Assembly (NCBI GenBank): GCA_949289995.1
Contig: CASEQE010000008.1
Coordinates: 1-41,717, forward strand
DNA: 41,717 nt
Reading direction: 5' to 3'
From: an uncultured Peptococcaceae bacterium
Lineage (GTDB): Bacteria > Bacillota > Dehalobacteriia > UBA4068
Shown here: positions 1-8,908 of the stretch, piece after piece
Layout: every line of letters starts with the position of its first letter
Numbering within the stretch: position 1 is the stretch's first letter
Notes under the pieces: model-generated
Told to the model about the DNA's origin: nothing
The model's database searches: none
The model's input: the letters and a program-made list of their open reading frames with translations, nothing else
Made by a program: the position numbers and the translations under genes

Positions 1-93
1 TATCTGGCTTACTACAACAACCACCGCATCAAGGCAAAGCTAAAGGGCTTGCCGCCTGCAATTCACAGACAACAAGCCCTTTCGGCTGCTTAA
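1..93 (+). CDS. IS3-family transposase (OrfB), 3' end only
   Basis: The first 30 codons of the window are open and end in TAA. They read YLAYYNNHRIKAKLKGLPPA and then IHRQQALSAA. The pattern YYNN-R-IKAKLKGL-P is the usual C-terminus of IS3/IS150-group OrfB transposases, just after the last part of the DDE catalytic domain. The 5' part lies outside the window, so whether the whole transposase is intact cannot be told. The family cuts and joins DNA ends through a circular intermediate. Confidence 0.85.
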   Translation, partial: YLAYYNNHRIKAKLKGLPPAIHRQQALSAA

Positions 94-139
94 ACAATTT
101 CTGCTCTTAAATATTGTCTAACTTTTGGGGGTCACTTCA
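1..139 (+). mobile_element. Right end of an IS3-family insertion sequence
   Basis: About 45 bp after the transposase stop the sequence reads TGTCTAACTTTTGGGGGTCA and then CTTCA. This looks like the right terminal inverted repeat of IS3/IS150-group elements, which end in ...TCA. The exact last base (about 139) is inferred from that end. The left end is outside the window, so the target duplication cannot be checked. The element sits downstream of iorB, separated from it by about 110 bp. Confidence 0.7.
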
Positions 140-174
140 ATATAGACCGGCTTGTTTTTTATATTATTAAATGG

Positions 175-216
175 GGAGGATATATACAGGTCAAAATACA
201 TGTGCATATATCCTCC
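175..216 (-). terminator. Possible terminator of iorAB
   Basis: An 11-bp perfect inverted repeat (175-185 with 206-216, GGAGGATATAT / ATATATCCTCC) surrounds a 20-nt loop, 35 bp past the iorB stop codon. On the minus strand it is followed by an AT-rich stretch but not by a clean run of T, so termination is only plausible. Confidence 0.4.
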
Positions 217-250
217 AAGGTTTGGGGGATGCAAAGTAGCGTTTGGTAAA

Positions 251-847
251 TTACAGAGCTTTCATTGCCGCATAGCCGGCGTCAAAAGCTTTCATATTGG
301 CTTCCAGCGCTTTGGCAGGAACCCGTTTTTCCAGGTTTTCTTTCCAAGTTTTTTCCGGGAAATCTAACATAGCGGCCAATGCGCCCAAGAGAACCACGCT
401 GGCAACTTTGACGTTACCAATTTCTTTGGCCATTTTATTGGCGTCGATGCATTTAACGTCATCCCGTTTTTTCAAATTGTCTAAAGATTCTTCTGGATAA
501 TCCGCCATACCTACAAAGGCCAGGGGAGGAATGACCCGTTCTTGGTTCAGAATCATTACACCGTCTTTGGCGAGATAATGGCTCCAACGTAAACCTTCGG
601 CTTCTTCAAAAGCCAAAATTACTTGGGCCTCACCGGGGCTAATAAAAGGAGCATAAACCTTTTCGCCGAAACGAACTTGCGCATGCACGCTGCCGCCCCT
701 TTGGCTCATACCATGGGTTTCTGCTTTTTTAACATCCATTCCGTCAATACAACTTAATACGTCGGACAGAATATTGCTGGCTAAGATAACGCCTTGACCG
801 CCGCAACCAACGATAAGAACGTTTTGAGTTTCTTTATAATTAGCCAT
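251..847 (-). CDS. iorB: Indolepyruvate ferredoxin oxidoreductase beta subunit (module 1)
   Basis: Gamma/beta-type subunit (198 aa) of the thiamine-diphosphate, CoA and ferredoxin-dependent indolepyruvate oxidoreductase, which interconverts aryl-pyruvates with aryl-acetyl-CoA plus CO2 in the cytoplasm. The N-terminus has the family GxGGQG motif (VGCGGQGVILAS, about residues 13-24). The conserved block ETHGMSQRGGSVHAQVRFG follows near residue 45. The start at 847 is chosen because GGAGGTGAAATAATA precedes ATG, although the frame is open further upstream into iorA. It begins 2 bp after the iorA stop, so the two subunits are co-translated. A paralogous copy (8321-8896) lies in the same window. 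Substrate preference (indole-, phenyl- or hydroxyphenyl-pyruvate) cannot be read from sequence. Confidence 0.9.
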   Translation of the reverse strand: MANYKETQNVLIVGCGGQGVILASNILSDVLSCIDGMDVKKAETHGMSQRGGSVHAQVRFGEKVYAPFISPGEAQVILAFEEAEGLRWSHYLAKDGVMILNQERVIPPLAFVGMADYPEESLDNLKKRDDVKCIDANKMAKEIGNVKVASVVLLGALAAMLDFPEKTWKENLEKRVPAKALEANMKAFDAGYAAMKAL

Positions 848-849
848 TA

Positions 850-2631
850 TTATTTCACCTCCCGAATCGCGTCTTTGGGGCAGATTTGTGCGCAAATGGT
901 GCAGCCGACACATTCGTCTGCTTTAATGCGAGGAATCAACTTGCCTTTGTCAGTGGTCTGTTCGGTTAATTCAAAAGCCGGGCAGGTGCATTGTTTGAGA
1001 CAAATATGGCAGCCGATACATTTGTCTGCAACCACTTCGCATTTCTGGGGAGCGACATATTTTTTCGGATAGAGCATGCAGGGACGGTTGGTCATAACGA
1101 CGGATACGCCGTCATGGGAGGTAGCTTTTTTCAAAGCATCCAAGCATGCATTGTAGTCATAAGGATCTACAACTTGTACGTCTTTCACGCCCAAAGATTT
1201 ACAAATTTCCGGAATGCTTACCGGATCAGCAGGTACGCCGGATAGGGTGTATTCAGTACCGGGGTTAAACTGACCGCCGGTCATACCGGTGATGCTGTTG
1301 TTGAAGATCAACAAGGTAAGATTACTCTTATTATAGGCTGCGTTCAACAAACCGGTCATACCAGAATGGAAGAAGGTGGAGTCGCCGATTACCGCTACGG
1401 TAGGTTTGTCTTGTTTACCGGCACGGTTAACACCGATGGCGTTACCAACGCTGCCGCCCATTTCCAAGTCGGTATGCATATGTTCAAAGGGCGGCAAGGT
1501 GATCAAGTCATAGCAGCCGATATCACCGCATACGTTGAGATCCAATTTTTTAATTGCCATGGAAATGCCTCTGTGGGGGCAGCCGGCGCATTGGACGGGT
1601 AGGCGCGGCACGCTCTTGGGAGGATTGGCTACGATTTCGGCCATATTTTTCCATCTGGGCAAGTCGATACCAGCTTTAATGAAGCCAGCAGCAATACGAT
1701 CGGGGGTAAATTCGCCTTCCATGGGGAACACTTCTTTGCCGATTACAGGAATACCGGCTGCTTTGATATGTTCTTCGATGAAGGGCTCCAATTCTTCAAC
1801 AACAAACAATTTGTCTACCGAGGCGGCAAATTTTTTGATTTTTTCCATCGGCAGGGGGAAAGTCATACCTAATTTGAGGAAGCTGGCATTGGGCATAACT
1901 TCTTTAGCGGCTTGGTAAGTAACGCCACTGCTGATAATACCGATTTCTTTGCAACCGGGTTCAATGCGGTTGATATCAGATTCATTGCCCCATTCGGTGA
2001 GCAATCTTTCTCTTTCTAACAACCAGGTGCGCAATTTCCGCGCATAAGCAGGCAGCAGGCAGTATTTCGGGATGTTCCGTTCAAATCCTTTGCATTCATG
2101 TTCGGTACGTTCACCCAGTTCTACCAAAGATTTGGAGTGGGACAGACCGGTGGTGCTGCGCAGGATAACCGGAATATCAAACTTTTCGCTCAGATCTAAG
2201 GCCAAACCGACAAATTCTTTGGCTTCTTGGCTATCGCTGGGTTCCAAAATGGGGCAGCGAGCCAATTTAGCGAAGTAACGGTCATCTTGTTCTGTAGAAG
2301 AACTGGCCATACCGGGATCGCCGCAAATGACCATTACAAAACCACCGTGTACGCCGGTATGGGTAAAGGCCACCAAGGGGTCGCAGGCCACGTTAGCACC
2401 GGCGCTCTTCATTGTGGTCATGGTACGGCTGCCGCCGAAGGAAGCGCCAATCGCGACTTCGGTTGCAACTTTTTCATTGGTCGCCCATTCTACATAGATT
2501 ACATCTTTGTATTCAGCAGTATTTTTCAAAATTTCGCTGCTGGGCGTTCCGGGATAGGCGGAAGCAACTTTGACGCCATATTCGTATGCGCCTCTGGCAA
2601 TTGCTTCATTGCCGGATAACAAAGCTTTCAT
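850..2631 (-). CDS. iorA: Indolepyruvate ferredoxin oxidoreductase alpha subunit (module 1)
   Basis: Large catalytic subunit (593 aa). The N-terminal pyrimidine-binding domain starts with SAYPGTPSSEI (about residues 24-34). The thiamine-diphosphate domain has the GDG-type motif GDSTFFHSGMTG, followed about 30 residues later by NN, in the middle to C-terminal third. Two ferredoxin-like 4Fe-4S motifs end the protein: CIGCHICLKQCTCP from residue 538 and CVGCTICAQICP from residue 574. This arrangement and length are those of bacterial and archaeal IorA. The start at 2631 has GGAGGAGGATCAAGT before ATG; the open frame upstream has no comparable site. A strong promoter lies 32 bp upstream. The reaction is reversible, so the gene may serve aromatic amino acid breakdown or synthesis of aryl-pyruvates from aryl acids. 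Confidence 0.93.
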   Translation of the reverse strand: MKALLSGNEAIARGAYEYGVKVASAYPGTPSSEILKNTAEYKDVIYVEWATNEKVATEVAIGASFGGSRTMTTMKSAGANVACDPLVAFTHTGVHGGFVMVICGDPGMASSSTEQDDRYFAKLARCPILEPSDSQEAKEFVGLALDLSEKFDIPVILRSTTGLSHSKSLVELGERTEHECKGFERNIPKYCLLPAYARKLRTWLLERERLLTEWGNESDINRIEPGCKEIGIISSGVTYQAAKEVMPNASFLKLGMTFPLPMEKIKKFAASVDKLFVVEELEPFIEEHIKAAGIPVIGKEVFPMEGEFTPDRIAAGFIKAGIDLPRWKNMAEIVANPPKSVPRLPVQCAGCPHRGISMAIKKLDLNVCGDIGCYDLITLPPFEHMHTDLEMGGSVGNAIGVNRAGKQDKPTVAVIGDSTFFHSGMTGLLNAAYNKSNLTLLIFNNSITGMTGGQFNPGTEYTLSGVPADPVSIPEICKSLGVKDVQVVDPYDYNACLDALKKATSHDGVSVVMTNRPCMLYPKKYVAPQKCEVVADKCIGCHICLKQCTCPAFELTEQTTDKGKLIPRIKADECVGCTICAQICPKDAIREVK

Positions 2632-2662
2632 ACTTGATCCTCCTCCGAAAATAGATATGGTG

Positions 2663-2691
2663 AGTATAACATAAAATTGCTCCGCATTCAA
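2663..2691 (-). promoter_or_regulatory. Sigma-A type promoter of iorAB (module 1)
   Basis: On the minus strand TTGAAT (2686-2691) and TATACT (2663-2668) are separated by 17 bp. Transcription would start near 2656 and give a leader of only about 25 nt. This contrasts with the long structured leader of module 2. Confidence 0.75.
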
Positions 2692-2780
2692 TATTTTTTA
2701 AAAACATTATAGCAGTTTTAAAAAATTATTATGCGCTTATTAAGAAAAAAGACCATTATATCGGCCCTTTAAAATTTAGT

Positions 2781-2810
2781 GAGCCGGCGGCTTTTTACAG
2801 CCGCCGGCTC
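2781..2810 (-). terminator. Terminator of the BCCT transporter gene
   Basis: An 11-bp perfect GC-rich stem (2781-2791 with 2800-2810) closes an 8-nt loop, 48 bp past the transporter stop codon. On the minus strand it is followed by an A/T-rich stretch containing short T runs. It separates the transporter from the iorAB promoter. Confidence 0.75.
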
Positions 2811-2857
2811 GTTCAAGCATGGAGCGGGTAACAGGCTGAGCCTTTAAAAACAGCTAC

Positions 2858-4420
2858 TTAAGCAGTGGTTTTTTCGGTTTCTTCCGGCAGTTTGTGGGGA
2901 ATCGAATCGTCGCCGAATACTTCCAGATACTCTTTGTTCAACATCTTCATAGTGGAGAAAGGCATTAAGGCCACTATGAAGGAGAAGGGGAATGCACACA
3001 CGATGGATACAGTTTGCAGAGATTTCAATCCGCCCGTCTGCATAAGTACCAAACCAGAGATACCAATGATGATACCCATTAATACTTTGGTTGCAACATG
3101 AGGGGTAACACTACCTTTATTGATGCAGGCTGCACAATAGAAGGAAGCCGCGTCGGCAGAAGTGCAGACGAAAATAATCATGTTAACCAGTACTAGCAGA
3201 GAGAGGAAGATGCCAAATGGATATGTGCTGAAAAGTACATATAAGCCAGATTCGGAATATTGGGAAATGGTTTCATACATAGGCGCAATATTGTTGATTT
3301 CAGAGAAGATTGCAGCGCCGCCCAAAATACCAAACCAAAGTACGGTTAAGATGGTGGGGGCAATCAAAGCACCCATGATGAATTCGCGAATGGTGCGGCC
3401 TTTGGAGATCTTGGCAATGAAGCCGCCTACGAAAGGTGTCCAGCACAGCCACCAGCCCCAGTAGAAAATGGTCCAAGAATTCAACCAACCTTCACCGGCA
3501 CCGACAGTATCCAGGAAGAAATGCACTTGGAAGAAGTTATCCAAATAACCACCGATATTGGTTACAGTGGCATTGAGGATGAAGCGAGTGGGACCGAAAA
3601 CCAGAATGAATACCATCATTGCAATAGAAAGGTATACATTGGCGGTGCTCAAACGTTTGATACCTCTACCAATACCAACAGAGCTGGACAGCAGGAACGT
3701 GGCAACTACCAAAACCAAAATGACGATGTTCAGCATAACGGAGTTTTCAATACCGAACATATAATTGGCGCCGTAGGCAACAGACATAACGCCCAAACCG
3801 ATGGTGGTGCAGATACCGGCGATGGTCGCGATAACGGATAAAGTGTCGATTACTTTACCCCAAGGGCCGTGAACTTTATCGCCTAATACGCCATACAGAG
3901 CGCCGGCCATGGTCAAGGGTTTGCCATGCCGATAAGCGGCAAAACCGATTGCCAAAGCTGCCAGTGTGCAGGGACCCCAAGCTACAATGCCCCAGTGAGC
4001 AGTACTAATACTCAAAGAAGCCGTTAGACTAGTTTCAGTAGCTGGATCGGCAAATAGGTAAGGTCTATCAATTAAGTGGAGAATTGGTTCTGCAACGCCC
4101 CAGAAAATCAAGCCCACGCCCACGTTGGAGCTGAACAACATGGCAATCCAGGAAAATGTACTATGTTCCGGACGGTCAGTCATTTTACCGATACGCAGTT
4201 TGCCGTATTTGCTGACCAATAAAAACAATAAGAAAAAGCAAACGCTGTTTGCTAATATGGCATACCACCAACCAAAGTTAATCACAATACCATTATTTAA
4301 ACCGTTCCAGAATGTTGTAAAGGTATCGGGTACTGCAATTGCAAAAATTACCAAACCGATCATAACGAGAACGGAAATAAGGAACATTCCTTTATAACAA
4401 TCACCAAATAATTTAGTCAT
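2858..4420 (-). CDS. BCCT-family (betaine/carnitine/choline) transporter
   Basis: Integral membrane protein of 520 aa with about 12 hydrophobic segments, the usual size and topology of the betaine-choline-carnitine transporter family. Family marks are GWWYAIL near residue 50, LIFWGVAEPILH near 105, and the region FYWGWWLCWTPFVGG - AKISKGRTIREFI near 320-350, where BCCT proteins place their substrate-binding aromatic residues and a conserved RGRTIREF segment. Such proteins import or exchange quaternary ammonium compounds, driven by sodium, protons or antiport. The Na+-site and substrate cannot be decided here. The start has GGAGGAGAAGAC before ATG. It lies between paaK1 and iorAB with terminators on both sides, so it is probably its own transcription unit. 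A role in aryl acid exchange is only a guess from context. Confidence 0.88.
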   Translation of the reverse strand: MTKLFGDCYKGMFLISVLVMIGLVIFAIAVPDTFTTFWNGLNNGIVINFGWWYAILANSVCFFLLFLLVSKYGKLRIGKMTDRPEHSTFSWIAMLFSSNVGVGLIFWGVAEPILHLIDRPYLFADPATETSLTASLSISTAHWGIVAWGPCTLAALAIGFAAYRHGKPLTMAGALYGVLGDKVHGPWGKVIDTLSVIATIAGICTTIGLGVMSVAYGANYMFGIENSVMLNIVILVLVVATFLLSSSVGIGRGIKRLSTANVYLSIAMMVFILVFGPTRFILNATVTNIGGYLDNFFQVHFFLDTVGAGEGWLNSWTIFYWGWWLCWTPFVGGFIAKISKGRTIREFIMGALIAPTILTVLWFGILGGAAIFSEINNIAPMYETISQYSESGLYVLFSTYPFGIFLSLLVLVNMIIFVCTSADAASFYCAACINKGSVTPHVATKVLMGIIIGISGLVLMQTGGLKSLQTVSIVCAFPFSFIVALMPFSTMKMLNKEYLEVFGDDSIPHKLPEETEKTTA

Positions 4421-4533
4421 GTCTTCTCCTCCATTTTCTAAAGTATATAAGTCCTTTGCCTGCCAGATGAAGGCAATTCAAACGGGAGATAAGCGTATAC
4501 TTTTGCAATATCCACCCATAGCAAATCGAAAGG

Positions 4534-4576
4534 CCCGAACGGCTAGAATAACAGAGGATGGAACTAGCCGTTCGGG
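4534..4576 (-). terminator. Terminator after the first phenylacetate-CoA ligase gene
   Basis: A 13-bp perfect inverted repeat (4534-4546 CCCGAACGGCTAG with 4564-4576) encloses a 17-nt loop, 14 bp past the paaK1 stop. The minus-strand tail is only weakly T-rich, so efficiency is uncertain. Confidence 0.65.
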
Positions 4577-4589
4577 TATTTTCCACTAT

Positions 4590-5936
4590 TTATTTATCGA
4601 TCGGAGCACGTCTGTCTTCTACGCGTTTGCTGGCGGTTTTACCATGTTCACCGTCCCGCGGCAGGCTGCCGGTGGGTTTCAGTTCTACGGTAGGCGTCAT
4701 GCCCAAATGGGTTTTGCAAGCGCTGACAACTTCTTTGTTCAATTTGGCGCTAACTTCTTCGTTGTTCAGGATGTCGTTGTTGGCGACTTCCGTAACAATG
4801 GTCAGATGATCGACGTGATGTCTGGTGTCGATGATCATCCGGAAGTTGTTGCCTAAACCGTTAATTTTGGACAAAGTTTCTTCCACTTTGCTGGGGAATA
4901 CGACATAACCGGAGATGGACAGCGCATCGTCGCTGCGGCCCAAAATACGGCCCATTCTGGGATGGGTACGTCCGCATTCGCATTCTTCCCAGGTAATGCT
5001 GGCTACGTCGTGGCTACGATATCTCAGCATAGCGCAGCTGTCGGAGCCAATCCAAGAGAATACCACTTCGCCTTGTTCGCCGTCGCCGACCCATTCGCCA
5101 GTTTCCGGATTGATGCATTCAACCAGGATATGATCTGCCCAAACGTGCATACCTTTTTGGGCTTTACATTCGCAGGCCATGCCTGGGCCAAGGAATTCGC
5201 CCATACCGAATTCGTTATAGGCTTTAATTCCCAGGGCTTGTTCCAATTTGGAACGGGTGCTTTCCGGCCAGGGTTCAGCACCGAACAAACCGTTTTTCAG
5301 TTTGGAATCTTTAGAAAGATCAATGCCTTTTTCCATGGCTTTTTCAGCAATGTACATACCATAAGTAGGCGTAGTGGTAAGGGTGGTTACACCAAAGTCT
5401 TTGATTAAGTCAACCAGGAATTCGGTACGGCCAATACCGCCAGGTACAACACCCATATCCATGGATTGGGCGCCATAGTGGAAACCGATACCGGTGGCTA
5501 AACCATAAGCGAAGGACATCATCAGCAAATCGCCGGGGCGGCTGCCGCACATCCACAGGGAACGGGCGTTAACCATTGCCCAGTTGTCCATATCTTGTTG
5601 GGTAGCGCAAATAGCAATTGCTTTACCGGTTGTACCGGAAGTGGTGTGATATTCACGAACGTCCTTCTGATCTGCCATGAGCAGTTGGAAGGGATAAGCA
5701 TCACGGACAAGTTTCTTTTCCAGGAAAGGCAGTTTTTGAATATCTTCAAAAACTTTGATATCATCCGGCGTTACACCTTTTTCAACTAATAACTTTTTGT
5801 AGTAAGCATTAGTGGCATAAGCTTTTTTAACAATATTTTGTACCTTTTTCAGTTGCATTTCTTTAATTTGTTCCACCGGCATTTTTTCAATTTGCGGTTG
5901 GAGATATTCGCTGGTTACGCTGACATCATATCTCAT
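4590..5936 (-). CDS. paaK: Phenylacetate-CoA ligase family protein (module 1)
   Basis: AMP-forming aryl-CoA ligase of 448 aa, the usual length of PaaK proteins. It would activate phenylacetate or a related aryl acid with ATP and CoA. The phosphate-binding loop is TTSGTTGKA near residue 98. The adenine-binding part contains YNEFGMGEFLGPG near 240. The hinge and lid follow as RMGRILGRSDDALSISGYVV near 330, with a Cys pair in ECECGR just before. The start at 5936 follows GGAGGCTTCACAA. It is monocistronic between a gene-free region and a terminator. It shares the family with the 7067-8308 gene but differs clearly in sequence (for example TTSGTTGKA against SSSGTTGVP), so different substrates are likely. 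The exact substrate is not known. Confidence 0.85.
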   Translation of the reverse strand: MRYDVSVTSEYLQPQIEKMPVEQIKEMQLKKVQNIVKKAYATNAYYKKLLVEKGVTPDDIKVFEDIQKLPFLEKKLVRDAYPFQLLMADQKDVREYHTTSGTTGKAIAICATQQDMDNWAMVNARSLWMCGSRPGDLLMMSFAYGLATGIGFHYGAQSMDMGVVPGGIGRTEFLVDLIKDFGVTTLTTTPTYGMYIAEKAMEKGIDLSKDSKLKNGLFGAEPWPESTRSKLEQALGIKAYNEFGMGEFLGPGMACECKAQKGMHVWADHILVECINPETGEWVGDGEQGEVVFSWIGSDSCAMLRYRSHDVASITWEECECGRTHPRMGRILGRSDDALSISGYVVFPSKVEETLSKINGLGNNFRMIIDTRHHVDHLTIVTEVANNDILNNEEVSAKLNKEVVSACKTHLGMTPTVELKPTGSLPRDGEHGKTASKRVEDRRAPIDK

Positions 5937-5940
5937 TTGT

Positions 5941-7030
5941 GAAGCCTCCCATTTACTATTTTAATAAAAATTATGATACCCTCCATGCTGAATAGCCTGC
6001 CTCCCGCTATCCCCCTTTCTTGTGTGGCGGGCGATGTGAACAGAATCGTCATGCTATTGCTTTAGCCGATTTGCCTTCGCTAGAGGCTATATCGGCTAAG
6101 ACCAAACCGAAACAGGAGCCGTTTTAGCTAGAAGATTGTCTTAATGGTAGAGTGTTGATCTGTTGTGATAAAGCGACTCGATAAATTAAATTGCCGATTT
6201 TTTGCTATGTATCGATTGGGGAAAAGTCAAAATCAGTCAAAATCGGCCGTGTGCGTTAGAAACAATTACGCTATGCAGTCTGTAGTTTATATATATTAAT
6301 TAGTGTGAAAATAAAGCAAATTTAGTCAAGAAAAAATTATGGTTACGATTGCAACTTTTTTACGTGCTTTTAAGCTGAAAACCTAATATATTACATGCAT
6401 ATTTGATAAATAATTTAAAAACTTTAAAATTATTTTCAAATGTAAACCAATTATAGCATGGATCTTTTATCAAAACAAGCGCTAAAAAAATGTAAAATAG
6501 TAGGAGTTATCGATAAGTTTAAGGATTTTGAATAGCTTTGCAAAGTCAGGAAAGTGGTATACAACTGTCGCGAAATCCCTGCGTGAAGCATTTCATATAA
6601 AAAAAATTGTTTAGCTATATTAAAAAAATTAGGATAAAAATTCTTTTCATATTAAAAGAACACCTGCATAACTTCAAAATATTTTATTTATAAAATAAAT
6701 AAAATAGAATAAAATATTTTTTAAATTGTCTTAATTTTTTTCTTTGTCCAAGTATTGTCGCGATCGAATTTACTAGAAATTTGTTAATAAACATCGAGAT
6801 TAATTATTCATAAAAATGTATAAAAATTTTTTTTATTTTTTTAAAAATTTAGCCTCAGAGAACAATGCGCTTATAAATATTTAGAAAATTCATTTAAATA
6901 ATTGAAACTAGTAGGTAAAGATAAGACTTGCTTGACATGATGTAGCTACTATAATCATATCTGTCTATAATAATAATGAAGAAAAACTTAACTTTGCACA
7001 TGCTTTTATGTAGCGTGGGTCGCTTAAATA
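5941..7030. other. Long AT-rich gene-free stretch
   Basis: No convincing coding frame on either strand. Visible elements, left to right: CCCGC (6003) and GCGGG (6027) arms; a hairpin of TTAGCCGAT (6062-6070) with ATCGGCTAA (6091-6099) and an inner GCCT/AGGC pair; a 9-bp inverted repeat GCCGATTTT (6193-6201) / AAAATCGGC (6239-6247); a tandem AGTCAAAATC pair ending inside that repeat; and very AT-rich, homopolymer-rich DNA from about 6300 to 6900. The first 300 bp should hold the promoter and leader of the ligase at 4590-5936, but no clear -35/-10 pair was found. Confidence 0.6.
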
Positions 7031-7062
7031 AAAAGCGCAACCTTTTAAAGGGTTGCGCTTTT
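7031..7062 (-). terminator. Strong terminator of the iorA2-iorB2-paaK2 operon
   Basis: A 12-bp stem (7031-7042 with 7051-7062, AAAAGCGCAACC / GGTTGCGCTTTT) starts 5 bp past the paaK2 stop. On the minus strand it runs into TTTTTATTT, a typical intrinsic terminator. Confidence 0.9.
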
Positions 7063-7066
7063 ATAA

Positions 7067-8308
7067 TTAATAGCGATAATCATAAATACGGGTAGATTTT
7101 TTTTCGCTTCTGGGTAGTTCGCCAATGGCTACTCCCTTGGGAATTACGGTGATATTTAGTTTAGATTTAATCGTATCTTTTAAATTTTTTTCGAAACGCA
7201 GTTTATTCTCATCCATTGCGGTAGTTTCTACAAATACGGTGATGCGGTCTTTACCATTTTCATGATCGATGAACACCTGATATTCACTGGAAGCTTCGGG
7301 AACTATTTTCAGGATGTCATCAATTTGTCCTGGAAATATATTGACGCCTTTAACTTTTACCATATCGTCAGTTCGGCCTAAAATAACGTCAATGCGAGGG
7401 TAGCGGCGTCCGCAGGGGCAAGGAATGTCCTCGGGGATAATGCGGGTCAAATCGTGGGTGCGATAGCGAATGAGGGGAGCACCTTCTTTTTGTAAGGTTG
7501 TAATCACCAATTCACCTAATTCCCCGTCGGCAAGATTTTCGCCGGTTTTGGGATCCACAATTTCAAAATATAGATAATCGTCAAAATAGTGCATACCGGT
7601 ATTATAAGAACAATTGATGGCAATCCCCGGGCCATATACTTCGGTTAGGCCATATATGTCATATAATTCTACGCCCAATTCTCCGGCGATGCGATTGCGC
7701 ATTTTTTCACCCCATCGCTCTGAGCCGATAATACCCTTACGTAAAAAGATATCGTTTTTGCAACCCCTTTTATTGATTTCTTCCGCTAAAAGCAAAGCAT
7801 AGGAAGATGTGGCGCATAGTACGGTGGACCTCATATCTTTCATAAATTGAATTTGTTTATCGGTATTACCTGGTCCCATCGGTAAAGCCATGGCGCCCAA
7901 GCGCTCGGCTCCCAATTGAAAACCGATTCCGGCCGTCCATAAACCATAGCCTGGGGTAATTTGTATCCGATCCTTGTTGGTCAAACCGGCGATTTCATAA
8001 CATCTTTGAAATAGTAGCGCCCAATCATCCACATCTTTTTTGGTATAGGGAACAATCACTGGAACGCCGGTGGTGCCACTGGATGAATGGATACGGACGA
8101 TATCCTCGTCCGGCACAGCCGCCAAGCCTAGCGGATAAGCATCGCGCAAATCGTTTTTTTCAGAAAAGGGCAGACGTTGAAAATCTTCTTGGCTGCGAAT
8201 TTCATCTGGATCGATTCCTGATAATTTTTTGGCATAAAAACTATCGGAGTGAATAAGCCGTTTTAATTGTATTCTGATTTGTTCCAGCGTTTTGTTGGAC
8301 ATGTTCAT
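7067..8308 (-). CDS. paaK: Phenylacetate-CoA ligase family protein (module 2)
   Basis: AMP-forming aryl-CoA ligase of 413 aa. Domains in order: the phosphate loop SSSGTTGVPVIVPYT near residue 75; the glycine-rich PGYGLWTAGIGFQLG near 120; YDIYGLTEVYGPG near 215; CPCGRRYPR followed by DVILGRTDDMVKVKGVNIFP near 300-325; and the small C-terminal PaaK domain. This is closer to classical PaaK than the 4590-5936 copy. ATG at 8308 is used because AGGAG lies 9-10 bp upstream; a second ATG two codons in is possible. It is third in an operon, 12 bp after iorB2. It would either load aryl acids for reductive carboxylation by the IOR or act on arylacetyl-CoA made by it. Confidence 0.9.
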   Translation of the reverse strand: MNMSNKTLEQIRIQLKRLIHSDSFYAKKLSGIDPDEIRSQEDFQRLPFSEKNDLRDAYPLGLAAVPDEDIVRIHSSSGTTGVPVIVPYTKKDVDDWALLFQRCYEIAGLTNKDRIQITPGYGLWTAGIGFQLGAERLGAMALPMGPGNTDKQIQFMKDMRSTVLCATSSYALLLAEEINKRGCKNDIFLRKGIIGSERWGEKMRNRIAGELGVELYDIYGLTEVYGPGIAINCSYNTGMHYFDDYLYFEIVDPKTGENLADGELGELVITTLQKEGAPLIRYRTHDLTRIIPEDIPCPCGRRYPRIDVILGRTDDMVKVKGVNIFPGQIDDILKIVPEASSEYQVFIDHENGKDRITVFVETTAMDENKLRFEKNLKDTIKSKLNITVIPKGVAIGELPRSEKKSTRIYDYRY

Positions 8309-8320
8309 AGCGTCAATCTC

Positions 8321-8896
8321 CTAAATCGATTTAGCGCCTATTTCTAACGCGCGCATATTGATCGGCAATAAATGTGGTTTTATCTTTTTTTGTAAAGCGT
8401 TTTGTATATTTTCTAACGATAATCCCATCATACCGCTTTGAGCCATGGCGCCTAAGAGGGCTGTGTTGAGCGGTTTTAGCGTGCCGCAAGCGTCGTAGAT
8501 GTTTTGGCAAAGAATAATATGGCAGCGCGAAATTTTGTTTTGTAAATATATCAACATTTCGTTTGCATCATAAGGCTGGGATGAAAAAGCAGCCGTCGGT
8601 TGTATGGCTTTATCGCAAACAATCACCATACCATCCGGTTTTAAATAATGCAAATTTCTGACCGCTTCGCCTGGTTCAAAGCCGATGATCAAATCTGCTT
8701 TACCTGGCGGAATCAGCGGGGAGTCCACTTGTTCGCCAATGCGCACATGGCTGACTACGCAGCCGCCTCGTTGAGCCATGCCGATCGTTTCCGCCGTTCT
8801 GGCAAACCAATTTTTTGCTAAAGCCGCATCGGCAATAATACGAGAGGCAAGTACGGTACCCTGACCTCCAACCCCGCACAAAAGACAACTTTTCAT
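8321..8896 (-). CDS. iorB: Indolepyruvate ferredoxin oxidoreductase beta subunit (module 2)
   Basis: Second copy of the small IOR subunit (191 aa). CGVGGQGTVLASRII at residues 7-21 is the family GxGGQG region. ETIGMAQRGGCVVSHVRIGE (from about residue 36) is the same block as ETHGMSQRGGSVHAQVRFGE in the first copy, but with many substitutions, so the two are old paralogues rather than a fresh duplication. GGAGGAACGTGAA precedes ATG. It lies 12 bp after iorA2 and 12 bp before paaK2. Confidence 0.9.
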   Translation of the reverse strand: MKSCLLCGVGGQGTVLASRIIADAALAKNWFARTAETIGMAQRGGCVVSHVRIGEQVDSPLIPPGKADLIIGFEPGEAVRNLHYLKPDGMVIVCDKAIQPTAAFSSQPYDANEMLIYLQNKISRCHIILCQNIYDACGTLKPLNTALLGAMAQSGMMGLSLENIQNALQKKIKPHLLPINMRALEIGAKSI

Positions 8897-8908
8897 TTCA
8901 CGTTCCTC

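Noticed and set aside
2227-2619. 130-codon plus-strand frame opposite iorA
   Set aside because: It is a shadow of iorA: no ribosome binding site, no recognisable motif, and the opposite strand is clearly coding.
6933-7062. Plus-strand small RNA or small gene ahead of the paaK2 terminator
   Set aside because: TTGACA at 6933 and the first TATAAT are only 12 bp apart, and the hairpin at 7031-7062 is fully explained as the minus-strand operon terminator. The short frame from 6976 has no ribosome binding site.
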